DNA of 64,000 bases from Rhizobium sp. Leaf262 (GTDB lineage: Bacteria; Pseudomonadota; Alphaproteobacteria; Rhizobiales; Rhizobiaceae). Location: NCBI RefSeq assembly GCF_001422245.1, contig NZ_LMMM01000021.1, positions 124,001-188,000 of the forward strand, read 5' to 3'. A model generated the notes under the pieces. It saw nothing but the letters and a program-made list of their open reading frames with translations. It ran no database searches and was not told where the DNA came from. Shown one piece after another: positions 56,705 to 64,000 of this stretch (its first letter is position 1; each line of letters starts with the position of its first letter). The position numbers and the translations under genes were made by a program.

Positions 56705-57364
56705 TCAGCGAGTGCCGAAGATCGCCGAACCGACGCGCACGCTGGTTGCGCCGAATTCGATGGCGGTTTCGAAATCGCCCGACATGCCCATGGAGAGCTT
56801 TTCCAGGCCGCATTCCTTGGCGAGCTTCGCCAGAAGCGCGAAATGCGGGCCGGGATACTCGTCCGCGGGCGGAATGCACATCAGGCCTTCGACGTTGAGC
56901 TTCAGTTCGTCCCGGCACAGGGTGACGAAGGCCGCCGTTTCGCGTGGGTCGAGACCCGCCTTTTGCGGTTCCAGCCCGGTATTGACCTGCACATAAAACC
57001 GAAGCGCCTTGCCCTGCTTCTGGCATTCATCGGCAAGCGCCCGGGCGATCTTTTCACGGTCGATACTCTGGATAACATCGAACAGGGCCACCGCATCGGC
57101 AGCCTTGTTGGATTGCAGCGGCCCGATCAGATGGAGTTCGATATCGGACGTCCTTTCCTTAAGCGCCGGCCACTTGCCCTGCGCCTCCTGCACGCGGTTT
57201 TCGCCGAAAATGCGCTGGCCGCAATCGATCACCGGCTGGATGGCATCGGCATCGAATGTCTTGGAGACGGCCACGAGGTTGACGCTGCCGGGCTTGCGGC
57301 CCGCTTTTTCCGCAACCGTCGCAATGCGCTGGGTGACATCTTCAAGACGCGCTTCGATTTCCAT
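56705..57364 (-). CDS. yggS: YggS family PLP homeostasis protein
   Basis: PLP-binding TIM-barrel protein that keeps free pyridoxal phosphate and amino acid pools in balance; no enzymatic activity is established. The 219-aa protein shows the PLP Lys in LVAVSKTFDADAI, then GENRVQEAQGKWP, LHLIGPLQSNKA, QVNTGLEPQKAG and SMGMSGDFETAIEFGATSVRVGSAIFG. It is divergent from leuS across 207 bases. Confidence 0.95.
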   Translation of the reverse strand: MEIEARLEDVTQRIATVAEKAGRKPGSVNLVAVSKTFDADAIQPVIDCGQRIFGENRVQEAQGKWPALKERTSDIELHLIGPLQSNKAADAVALFDVIQSIDREKIARALADECQKQGKALRFYVQVNTGLEPQKAGLDPRETAAFVTLCRDELKLNVEGLMCIPPADEYPGPHFALLAKLAKECGLEKLSMGMSGDFETAIEFGATSVRVGSAIFGTR

Positions 57365-57571
57365 GATCAGACCTTCACTTATATAACGGGCATTTCAACA
57401 ATGGAGAGGGTTCAGTAGCCGCCACGGGGCTTGATGCCAAGCGCCATTGTCACCATTTGAACGCTGTCGACCAAGATTGCACCATGACCAGCCCTGCCAA
57501 ACTTGACGCCCCGGTCGTTTCGTGGTGAAGGTCAGCGCGAATTTTCCCCTTGATACCCGGATTACACAAGT

Positions 57572-60202
57572 ATGGCCATCGAACGTTATAATCCTCGCGA
57601 CGCCGAGCCGCGCTGGCAGCAAAAATGGAACGAAGACAATGTCTTCGTGACCGACAACAGCGATGCCCGCGAGAAATATTACGTTCTTGAGATGTTTCCC
57701 TATCCATCGGGCCGCATCCACATGGGCCATGTGCGAAATTACGCCATGGGTGACGTCGTCGCACGCTACAAGCGTGCGCGCGGTTTCAACGTGCTGCACC
57801 CCATGGGCTGGGACGCATTCGGCATGCCTGCGGAAAATGCCGCCATGCAGAACAACGTCCATCCCAAGGACTGGACCTATCAAAACATCGCCACTATGCG
57901 CGGCCAGCTGAAATCCATGGGCCTGTCTCTGGACTGGACACGTGAATTTGCGACCTGTGACGTGGAATATTACAGCAAGCAGCAGGCGCTGTTCGTTGAT
58001 TTCATGGAAAAGGGCCTGGTCTACCGCAAGCAGTCCAAGGTCAACTGGGACCCGGTCGATCACACGGTTCTGGCCAATGAGCAGGTCATCGACGGTCGTG
58101 GCTGGCGCTCCGGCGCGCTGGTGGAACAGCGCGAACTGACGCAATGGTTCTTCCGCATCACCGATTTCAGCCAGGATTTGCTGGACGAGCTGGATGTGCT
58201 GGACCAGTGGCCGGAAAAGGTGCGGCTGATGCAGAAGAACTGGATCGGCAAGTCCGAGGGACTATCGCTGCGCTGGCAGACGGTGGCGTCCACTGCGCCT
58301 GCCGGCTTTGACGACATCACCGTTTACACGACCCGCCCCGACACGCTGTTTGGCGCATCCTTCCTTGCCATTGCCGCGGACCATCCGCTGGCGAAAACCC
58401 TGTCGGAAAACAGCCCCGAAATTGCCGAGTTCTCCGACGAATGCCGTCGTCAGGGCACATCTCTGGCTGCTCTGGAAACGGCGGAAAAGCGTGGTCTGGA
58501 TACCGGCGTCAAGGTTGTCCATCCGCTCGACCCATCCTGGGAATTGCCAGTTTACATCGCCAATTTCGTATTGATGGATTACGGCACCGGTGCCATTTTC
58601 GGTTGCCCATCCGGCGACCAGCGCGATTTGGATTTCGCCCGCAAATATGATCTGCCTGTCGTGGCCGTGGTCATGCCGGAAGGCGAAAATGCCGAGACCT
58701 TCACCATTGGTGATACGGCGTTCGTCGATGACGGCGTGATGATCAATTCGCAGTTCCTCGATGGTATGACGACAACGGATGCTTTCGAGGCTGTGGTGTC
58801 GAAGCTGTCTGCACAGACGCTGGGTGCCGAGCCACAGGCCGAGCGCAAGGTCAACTTCCGTCTGCGCGACTGGGGCATCTCCCGCCAGCGCTATTGGGGC
58901 TGCCCGATCCCGGTCATTCATTGCGAAGTCTGCGGCGTCGTGCCCGTGCCGAAGAAGGATCTGCCGGTCAAGCTGCCTGACGATGTGACCTTCGACGTGC
59001 CCGGCAACCCGCTGGATCGTCACCCGACATGGCGTCACGTCTCCTGCCCGCAATGCGGTCATGCTGCGCGTCGCGAAACCGACACGATGGACACCTTCGT
59101 CGATTCCAGCTGGTATTTCACGCGCTTTACGGCGCCGTGGGAAGAGCAGCCGACCGACCCAAAGGTCGCCAGCCACTGGCTGCCCGTGGACCAGTATATC
59201 GGTGGTATCGAACACGCGATCCTGCATCTGCTCTATTCGCGCTTCTTTACCCGCGCCATGAAGGCCACCGGCCATGTGGACGTGAAGGAGCCCTTCAAGG
59301 GCCTGTTCACCCAGGGCATGGTGGTGCACGAAACCTACCGTCTGGGCGAAGGCCAGAACGGGCAATGGGTCGTGCCAGCCGATATCCGCATCGAGGAAGT
59401 TGACGGCAAGCGCCGCGCTTTCCTCCTGTCAGGCGGTGACGAGGTTCAGATCGGCTCGATCGAAAAGATGTCGAAGTCGAAGAAGAACGTGGTCGATCCG
59501 GACGATATCATCGCGTCCTATGGTGCCGATACGGCCCGCTTCTTCGTTCTGTCGGATAGCCCGCCGGACCGCGACGTCATCTGGTCGGAAGCCGGTGTAG
59601 AAGGCGCACACCGCTTCGTGCAGCGTGTCTGGCGCATCATCGGCGAGGCTGCCGAAGAATTGAAGTCGGTCAAGCCCGCGCCTGCAAGTGAGGGCGAAGG
59701 CCTTGTCGTCTCCAAGGCAGCCCACAAGACGCTGAAGGCGGTTCAGGACGATCTGGACAAGCTTGCCTTCAACAAGGCCATTGCCCGCATCTATGAGCTG
59801 GTCAACACGCTGGCTGGTCCCTTCGCTGAGGTGGCCAATGGCGGCAAGTCCGACGATGTGAAGGCCGCAGCCCGCGACGCTGCTGAAATCCTGATCCGCA
59901 TGATTGCGCCGATGACGCCGCATCTGGCCGAAGAATGCTGGACGGCGCTGGGCAATGAAGGTCTTGTCGCCCAGAGCGCGTGGCCCGTTTTCGTGCCCGC
60001 GCTGATCGAAGAAAATGACGTGGTCATGCCGGTTCAAATCAACGGCAAGAAGCGTGGCGAATTGACAATCGCGCGCGATGCGGATCAAGATGCCGTCCGC
60101 GCGGCGGTGATTGAACTGGATGCCGTCAAAGCGGCTCTGGCCGGTGCCGAGCCGAAAAAAATCATTGTGGTTCCACAAAGGATTGTGAACATTGTTGTCT
60201 GA
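57572..60202 (+). CDS. leuS: Leucyl-tRNA synthetase
   Basis: Class I synthetase that charges tRNA-Leu. The 876-aa protein has the HIGH motif as HMGH near residue 50 ([17 protein letters not shown]), a CP1 editing domain with [12 protein letters not shown] near residue 250, a zinc-type insertion ([24 protein letters not shown]) and KMSKSKKN near residue 632. Its stop overlaps the lptE start by 11 bases, making leuS-lptE-holA an operon. Confidence 0.97.
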   Translation: MAIERYNPRDAEPRWQQKWNEDNVFVTDNSDAREKYYVLEMFPYPSGRIHMGHVRNYAMGDVVARYKRARGFNVLHPMGWDAFGMPAENAAMQNNVHPKDWTYQNIATMRGQLKSMGLSLDWTREFATCDVEYYSKQQALFVDFMEKGLVYRKQSKVNWDPVDHTVLANEQVIDGRGWRSGALVEQRELTQWFFRITDFSQDLLDELDVLDQWPEKVRLMQKNWIGKSEGLSLRWQTVASTAPAGFDDITVYTTRPDTLFGASFLAIAADHPLAKTLSENSPEIAEFSDECRRQGTSLAALETAEKRGLDTGVKVVHPLDPSWELPVYIANFVLMDYGTGAIFGCPSGDQRDLDFARKYDLPVVAVVMPEGENAETFTIGDTAFVDDGVMINSQFLDGMTTTDAFEAVVSKLSAQTLGAEPQAERKVNFRLRDWGISRQRYWGCPIPVIHCEVCGVVPVPKKDLPVKLPDDVTFDVPGNPLDRHPTWRHVSCPQCGHAARRETDTMDTFVDSSWYFTRFTAPWEEQPTDPKVASHWLPVDQYIGGIEHAILHLLYSRFFTRAMKATGHVDVKEPFKGLFTQGMVVHETYRLGEGQNGQWVVPADIRIEEVDGKRRAFLLSGGDEVQIGSIEKMSKSKKNVVDPDDIIASYGADTARFFVLSDSPPDRDVIWSEAGVEGAHRFVQRVWRIIGEAAEELKSVKPAPASEGEGLVVSKAAHKTLKAVQDDLDKLAFNKAIARIYELVNTLAGPFAEVANGGKSDDVKAAARDAAEILIRMIAPMTPHLAEECWTALGNEGLVAQSAWPVFVPALIEENDVVMPVQINGKKRGELTIARDADQDAVRAAVIELDAVKAALAGAEPKKIIVVPQRIVNIVV

Positions 60203-60740
60203 TGCCTATTCCAGATGGGGCCGCGTAGCAGCCGCAATTTCTGTTGTTATGTTCGCCGGTCTTCTGGCGGGTTGTCAGGTGCGCCCACTCTACGGCGAGG
60301 CCTCCGGCACCCGCGAGAAGCTGCTGACGGTCAATTTTGCTCCGGCAACCGACCGCATCACGCAGGAAGTGCGCAATCACCTCATCTTCCTGGCCTATGG
60401 TGGCGCCGGTGCGCCGACCAACAAGGAATATGAGGTGAAGATCACTGTCCGGTCGAGCGCGACCTCGACGGAAGTCACCGATGACACCAGCCTTTCGCTT
60501 GCGAAGAACAACTATGACGGCCCGTTCCCCGGTCGTGTCAGCATGACGGGCAACTACGTGCTGACGCGCATTTCCGATGGTCAGGTCCTGCGCTCCGCAC
60601 GCCGCACCGTCACCGCCATGCTTGATCTTCCGCAGCAGGAATTCGCCAAGATTCGCGCCATCCGCGATGGTGAAAACCGCGCCGCTCGTGAACTTGCCGA
60701 GATCATCCAGACCGACATCGCCGCCACGATCAGCCGTTGA
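60192..60740 (+). CDS. lptE: LPS assembly lipoprotein LptE
   Basis: Outer-membrane partner of LptD in lipopolysaccharide insertion. The 182-aa product starts at a TTG inside the leuS end. It has a signal sequence and lipobox LLAGC (Cys at residue 28), then [10 protein letters not shown], a typical LptE/RlpB opening. Conservation in this family is low; gene order leuS-lptE-holA is the strongest support. Confidence 0.88.
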   Translation: MLSDAYSRWGRVAAAISVVMFAGLLAGCQVRPLYGEASGTREKLLTVNFAPATDRITQEVRNHLIFLAYGGAGAPTNKEYEVKITVRSSATSTEVTDDTSLSLAKNNYDGPFPGRVSMTGNYVLTRISDGQVLRSARRTVTAMLDLPQQEFAKIRAIRDGENRAARELAEIIQTDIAATISR

Positions 60741-60750
60741 AAGCGGTGTC

Positions 60751-61788
60751 ATGACGGAAATAAAGTCGCATGAATTCGAACGCTTCGCCGAAAGACCGGC
60801 GGAGCGTTTTCGCGTTTTCGTGCTCTATGGTCCTGATCGCGGCCTTGTGTCCGAACGCGCCGCGCTTATCGCCTCCAAGACCGGTATAGACCCCAACGAC
60901 GCCTTTGCCTCGCTGAAGATGACGGCAACCGACCTACAGGGCGATCCCGGTCGCTTGCTGGATGAGATCAATTCCATCGGCCTGTTCGGTGGTGAAAAGC
61001 TGGTCTGGGTCAAGGGTGCCGCCAATGAGAAGGCGCTGGTGGATGCGTTGCAGGTTCTCTCGGACGATCCGCCCGAAGCAAGCTTCCTGATCGTCGAAGC
61101 GGGCGACCTGAAAAAAGGAACCGGCCTTCGCAAGATCGCAGAACCGTCGCGCGCCATCGCCGCCATTCCCTGTTATGCCGATGATGCGCGGGCGCTGAAT
61201 GCGCTGATCGACCAGGAGCTTTCGACGGAAAATCTGCGTATCGCACCTGCTGCACGCCAGCGGCTGGCCGAATCGCTCGGCGGCGACCGTATCGCCTCGC
61301 GCAACGAGGTGCGCAAGCTGGCACTCTATTGCCGTGGCCATGATGTCATCGAAGAAGACGATGTCATGGCGATCATCGGCGATGCCAGCACGGTATCTGC
61401 CGATGACGCGGTGGATGCCATTCTGAAGGGCGACCGCAACGCCTTTTTCCATGCAACGCAAAAGATCATCGCCTCCAAGACGCCGATCTTTCTGGTTCTG
61501 CAAGGCTGCCTGCGGCAATTCCAGTTGCTGGACCAGATGCGGGCTGAAATGGATGATAAGAAATTGCAGGCCGGACAGGTCATGCAGACCATGGGACGCA
61601 GCGTTCACTTCCGCCGTAAACCCGTCATCGAACGAGCGCTGCGCACGTGGCAGCCAGCAGCGATTGCGCGCGAGATGAACCGACTACAGGCAGCGATTCT
61701 GCAAAGCCGTCAGCGGCAAAGCCTGGAGGAAAGCGTGGCATTGCTGACGCTGTTGTCCACGACCTTGCAGTCGGGGCGCGCTGGATAA
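60751..61788 (+). CDS. holA: DNA polymerase III delta subunit
   Basis: Clamp-loader subunit that opens the beta clamp. From the ATG at 60751 it is 345 aa. FVLYGPDRGLVSERAALI near the N-terminus is the degenerate AAA+ nucleotide loop, and the helical collar domain at the C-terminus shows FHATQKIIASKTPIFLVLQGCLRQFQLL. It starts 10 bases after lptE. The following hairpin AGCCTCC/GGAGGCT lacks a T-run. Confidence 0.92.
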   Translation: MTEIKSHEFERFAERPAERFRVFVLYGPDRGLVSERAALIASKTGIDPNDAFASLKMTATDLQGDPGRLLDEINSIGLFGGEKLVWVKGAANEKALVDALQVLSDDPPEASFLIVEAGDLKKGTGLRKIAEPSRAIAAIPCYADDARALNALIDQELSTENLRIAPAARQRLAESLGGDRIASRNEVRKLALYCRGHDVIEEDDVMAIIGDASTVSADDAVDAILKGDRNAFFHATQKIIASKTPIFLVLQGCLRQFQLLDQMRAEMDDKKLQAGQVMQTMGRSVHFRRKPVIERALRTWQPAAIAREMNRLQAAILQSRQRQSLEESVALLTLLSTTLQSGRAG

Positions 61789-61852
61789 GTGTCTTGCGGG
61801 CAATAAAAAGCCTCCGCAGCGTAGGCCGGGAGGCTAAGACTTACACGTCTAT

Positions 61853-61930
61853 CGTCATCCTCGGGCCGAGGATCTAACGAACCACGACATCAACCGTGAT
61901 CAGATCCTCGGGACAAGCCCGAGGATGACG
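61853..61930. repeat. Palindromic intergenic repeat between holA and fdxA
   Basis: Arms CGTCATCCTCGGGC and GCCCGAGGATGACG (14 bp, perfect) enclose a second pair CGAGGATCT/AGATCCTCG. This matches the style of short palindromic repeats found between convergent rhizobial genes and may end both transcripts. Confidence 0.8.
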
Positions 61931-61940
61931 TCTCAGACAC

Positions 61941-62279
61941 TCAGTCGCCCTTGCCGGGCTCTGCCGAGAAGTAAAGGTCGAGCTTGCCCGAAACGCCGTC
62001 CATTTCCTTTGCTTCAGGCATCGGGTCGCGCTTGACGGTGATGTTGGGCCAGATAGCGGCATATTCCGCATTCAGCGTCAGCCACTTGTCGAGACCCGGT
62101 TCCGTGTCCGGCTTGATGGCTTCTGCGGGACATTCCGGTTCGCATACACCGCAATCGATGCATTCATCGGGATTGATCGCCAGAAAGTTCTCACCCTCAT
62201 AGAAGCAATCGACAGGGCAGACCTCGACGCAGTCGGTATATTTGCAGCGAATGCAGTTATCGGTCACGACATACGTCAT
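61941..62279 (-). CDS. fdxA: Seven-iron ferredoxin FdxA
   Basis: Electron carrier with one [3Fe-4S] and one [4Fe-4S] cluster. With the start at 62279 (GGAG upstream) it is 112 aa, beginning [26 protein letters not shown]. The first cluster pattern is CxxC-x4-C-x3-C and the second [13 protein letters not shown], followed by the C-terminal extension typical of alphaproteobacterial FdxA. The frame continues upstream to 62384 but that part is unrelated. Confidence 0.95.
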   Translation of the reverse strand: MTYVVTDNCIRCKYTDCVEVCPVDCFYEGENFLAINPDECIDCGVCEPECPAEAIKPDTEPGLDKWLTLNAEYAAIWPNITVKRDPMPEAKEMDGVSGKLDLYFSAEPGKGD

Positions 62280-62517
62280 GATGGACTCCAGATATGCAGG
62301 CCGGGTCAAAGGGCTTGAAAGACAAGCCGTCGCCCGGAATTCAGACAGGGCATTTTGGCAAGTGAGGTAATGCCTTTGACCCAATATAGCAAGGATAAAC
62401 CATACTGAAAAAGCCGCGCTTCTTGGTGGTTTATTCCAAGCGACTGATACGAGCTGCCGGAATGGCTTTCACGAAGCGGCTGAGTTTGTCACAGGCAATG
62501 GCGCACCGGGCGCGTGT

Positions 62518-62928
62518 CTAGTCGTCGTCGCTCTCGGTCATGAACCGGTCGAGCGCGCGGCGCTCCTTCTTCGTCGGGCGTCCGCTGCCCGGTTCGCGCA
62601 CTGCCTGCTCCAGAAGCGTCAAACGCTCGCCCGGAGCACGCGGCGGGGTCTTATCGTCATAGAGAAGCTTTGCTTCCTCAAAAGGCCCGCGCCTATCGCC
62701 GGATGCCTTGACCACGAGAATACGGTCCATGCGTTCGAAGCTGATGTCCAGCCGGTCGCCGATCTTCACCATATGGCTTGGCTGGCGAACGGGGGCACCG
62801 TTCACGCGAACATTGCCGGACTGGATATAGCTTTGGGCGAGCGAGCGGGATTTTGCCATGCGGGCGAAGAAAAGCCATTTGTCGAGGCGCTGACGCCCTG
62901 CGTCCTGTGGCTGTTGCTTCTCACCCAT
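62518..62928 (-). CDS. S4-domain RNA-binding protein (HslR-like)
   Basis: The 136-aa protein has an N-terminal S4 RNA-binding domain (QRLDKWLFFARMAKSRSLAQSYIQSGNVRVNGAPVRQPSHMVKIGDRLDI) and a basic tail with RPTKKERRALDRF. This is the Hsp15/HslR family, which in E. coli rescues stalled 50S subunits. It lies just downstream of a helicase gene on the same strand, separated by a terminator. Confidence 0.9.
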   Translation of the reverse strand: MGEKQQPQDAGRQRLDKWLFFARMAKSRSLAQSYIQSGNVRVNGAPVRQPSHMVKIGDRLDISFERMDRILVVKASGDRRGPFEEAKLLYDDKTPPRAPGERLTLLEQAVREPGSGRPTKKERRALDRFMTESDDD

Positions 62929-62988
62929 CGAGCATTCCAGAAACTACGCTGTGGTTTTCCGTCCAGATATGCGTTGGACCATAGATGG

Positions 62989-63023
62989 AAAAAGCCTCCT
63001 GCTTTTACGACAAGCAGGAGGCT
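62989..63023 (-). terminator. Terminator after the helicase gene
   Basis: On the minus strand an 11-bp stem AGCCTCCTGCT/AGCAGGAGGCT with a nine-base loop is followed by five T. Confidence 0.88.
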
Positions 63024-63029
63024 CTGATC

Positions 63030-64000
63030 TTACTTCTTCAGCTGTTCCTTGAGAGCAGCCAGTTTTGCGAAAGGTGAATCCGGGTCAAGCGGCTTCTCCT
63101 TGCGGGGTGGCTTTGCCTCGAAACGCTGCTGACCCTGCGGCTTGCCGCCACGGTCGTTACGATCGGGCCGATCCTTGCGCTCGCCACGGTCATGGCGCTC
63201 GTTGCGATTGTTGTTGCGGTCGGGGCGGCCGCCCTCACGCTTCTGCTCACCATCGCGCTTGCGCTCACCATCACGGTTGCCACCGCGTGGAGCCTGACGC
63301 TCCTCGCCACCTTCCGCACGGCGTTCGCCATGGTTGCGGTTGGCCGGGCGACGATTGTCGCTGCGCTGGTTGTCGTTACGGCCACCGGGACGCCACAGAA
63401 GAACAGGCTTCGGCTCGACAGCTTCGGTCGCAACGGCGTCCGTTGCAGCCGCATCCTCGGCTTTTGCCTCTTCTGGCTTTGCTTCGGCAGCAGCTTCGAC
63501 AGGAGCGGCAGTTTCTTCCGCAGTCGCCTGCGTGTCGGCATCGTCCTGAACGGTCTCGCTCTCAGAGACTTCTTCGGTTGTTGCAGCCTCGGCAGCGAGT
63601 TCGCCCGCCTCCGAATCTGGCTTGGCCTTGTCAGCAGTCTCACCACCCAGGAAGGCCGCAGCTTCTTCGGCGCTCACCTGATCGGCGCGGTAACCGAGGC
63701 CCTTGAGGATTTCTTCCATGTCATCGAGCGTAGCACCCAGAATGGAGAGCATGGCTGTCGTCGTGGTGAAACGACGGCCGTCATAGGCACCTTCCGGACG
63801 CGGCTGCGTCCCCGGCTTCCACTGCAGCAGCGGACGGATGAGATCGGCCAGACGCTCGAGAATGTCGATACGCACCGCACGCTTGCCGAGGAAACGGAAG
63901 CCTGCGAGCTTGTAGAACATGCGCTCATAGCTGCTGTCGGTCACGACAGAGGTGCGGCCAGCTGCCAGCACGGGAATGAGATCGCCGTAACCGAGCTTGC
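63030..64000 (-). CDS. Helicase-related protein, C-terminal part (5' end outside window)
   Basis: The frame is open at the right edge, so only about the last 323 residues are seen. The upstream part has KLAGFRFLGKRAVRIDILERLADLIRPLLQWKPG, recognised from the C-terminal region of a large rhizobial SF2 helicase found next to an S4 gene and fdxA. After about residue 130 of the visible part it becomes an Ala/Glu-rich then Arg/Asp/Gly/Asn-rich disordered tail (RDGERKRDGEQKREGG), ending PDSPFAKLAALKEQLKK. The helicase motifs themselves lie outside the window, so the name rests partly on context. Confidence 0.7.
   Translation of the reverse strand, partial: KLGYGDLIPVLAAGRTSVVTDSSYERMFYKLAGFRFLGKRAVRIDILERLADLIRPLLQWKPGTQPRPEGAYDGRRFTTTTAMLSILGATLDDMEEILKGLGYRADQVSAEEAAAFLGGETADKAKPDSEAGELAAEAATTEEVSESETVQDDADTQATAEETAAPVEAAAEAKPEEAKAEDAAATDAVATEAVEPKPVLLWRPGGRNDNQRSDNRRPANRNHGERRAEGGEERQAPRGGNRDGERKRDGEQKREGGRPDRNNNRNERHDRGERKDRPDRNDRGGKPQGQQRFEAKPPRKEKPLDPDSPFAKLAALKEQLKK

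Overview
This 64 kb window reads as chromosomal backbone of an alphaproteobacterium of the Rhizobiaceae, closest in character to Agrobacterium/Rhizobium. The evidence is a full-length cyclic beta-1,2-glucan synthase (ChvB/NdvB, 2830 aa) with its exporter ChvA/NdvA, PhaR with the PHB genes, CarD, TrcR (DUF1013), the ~180 kDa NAD-glutamate dehydrogenase, a SAM-II riboswitch before metA, and a candidate Irr-type iron-control box. Coding density is high and base composition is even and GC-rich. I found no prophage, transposase, tRNA, rRNA or CRISPR array.

Layout. 1-4.4 kb: a + strand run for envelope and RNA quality control (EnvC-like amidase activator, CtpA protease, divergent polysaccharide deacetylase, RppH). 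4.4-5.3 kb: bacterioferritin and bacterioferritin-associated ferredoxin with an Irr-like box. 5.4-8.2 kb: PHB synthesis (phbA, phbB) divergent from phaR. 8.2-17.2 kb: an Atg22-type MFS protein, the giant GDH, CarD and an M48/LysM lipoprotein. 17.4-24.0 kb: thiamine uptake (thiBPQ under a TPP riboswitch), a VOC protein, an Uup-type ABC-F ATPase and thiamine pyrophosphokinase. 24.0-27.0 kb: SAM-II riboswitch with attenuator, metA, galM, mtgA. 27.1-32.4 kb: polyprenyl synthase, a DeoR/MFS pair, ispG and an OmpA-like lipoprotein. 32.4-35.9 kb: pyruvate carboxylase.

36-56.4 kb: a LuxR solo divergent from chvA, then trcR, acs, a beta-hydroxyacid dehydrogenase, a semialdehyde dehydrogenase, a PLP dehydratase, an unlisted 47-aa membrane protein, an M20 amidohydrolase and chvB. 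ChvB makes cyclic beta-1,2-glucan at the inner membrane and ChvA exports it, but here they lie about 9 kb apart. 56.5-64 kb: a mosaic intergenic repeat, yggS, leuS-lptE-holA, a second inverted repeat, fdxA, an S4-domain protein and the C-terminal part of a helicase that runs off the window.

Nothing here looks like a new mobile or defence system. The less explained signals are small and non-coding or short: a perfect 14-bp palindrome between the LuxR solo and chvA, a complex 56-bp inverted repeat plus a perfect 18-bp palindrome in the ispG leader, the 47-aa membrane protein with a CtrA-like site upstream, the structured chvB leader, and the Irr-like box at bfd-bfr. Positions come from reading the sequence by eye; family names come from recognising motifs, not from searches.
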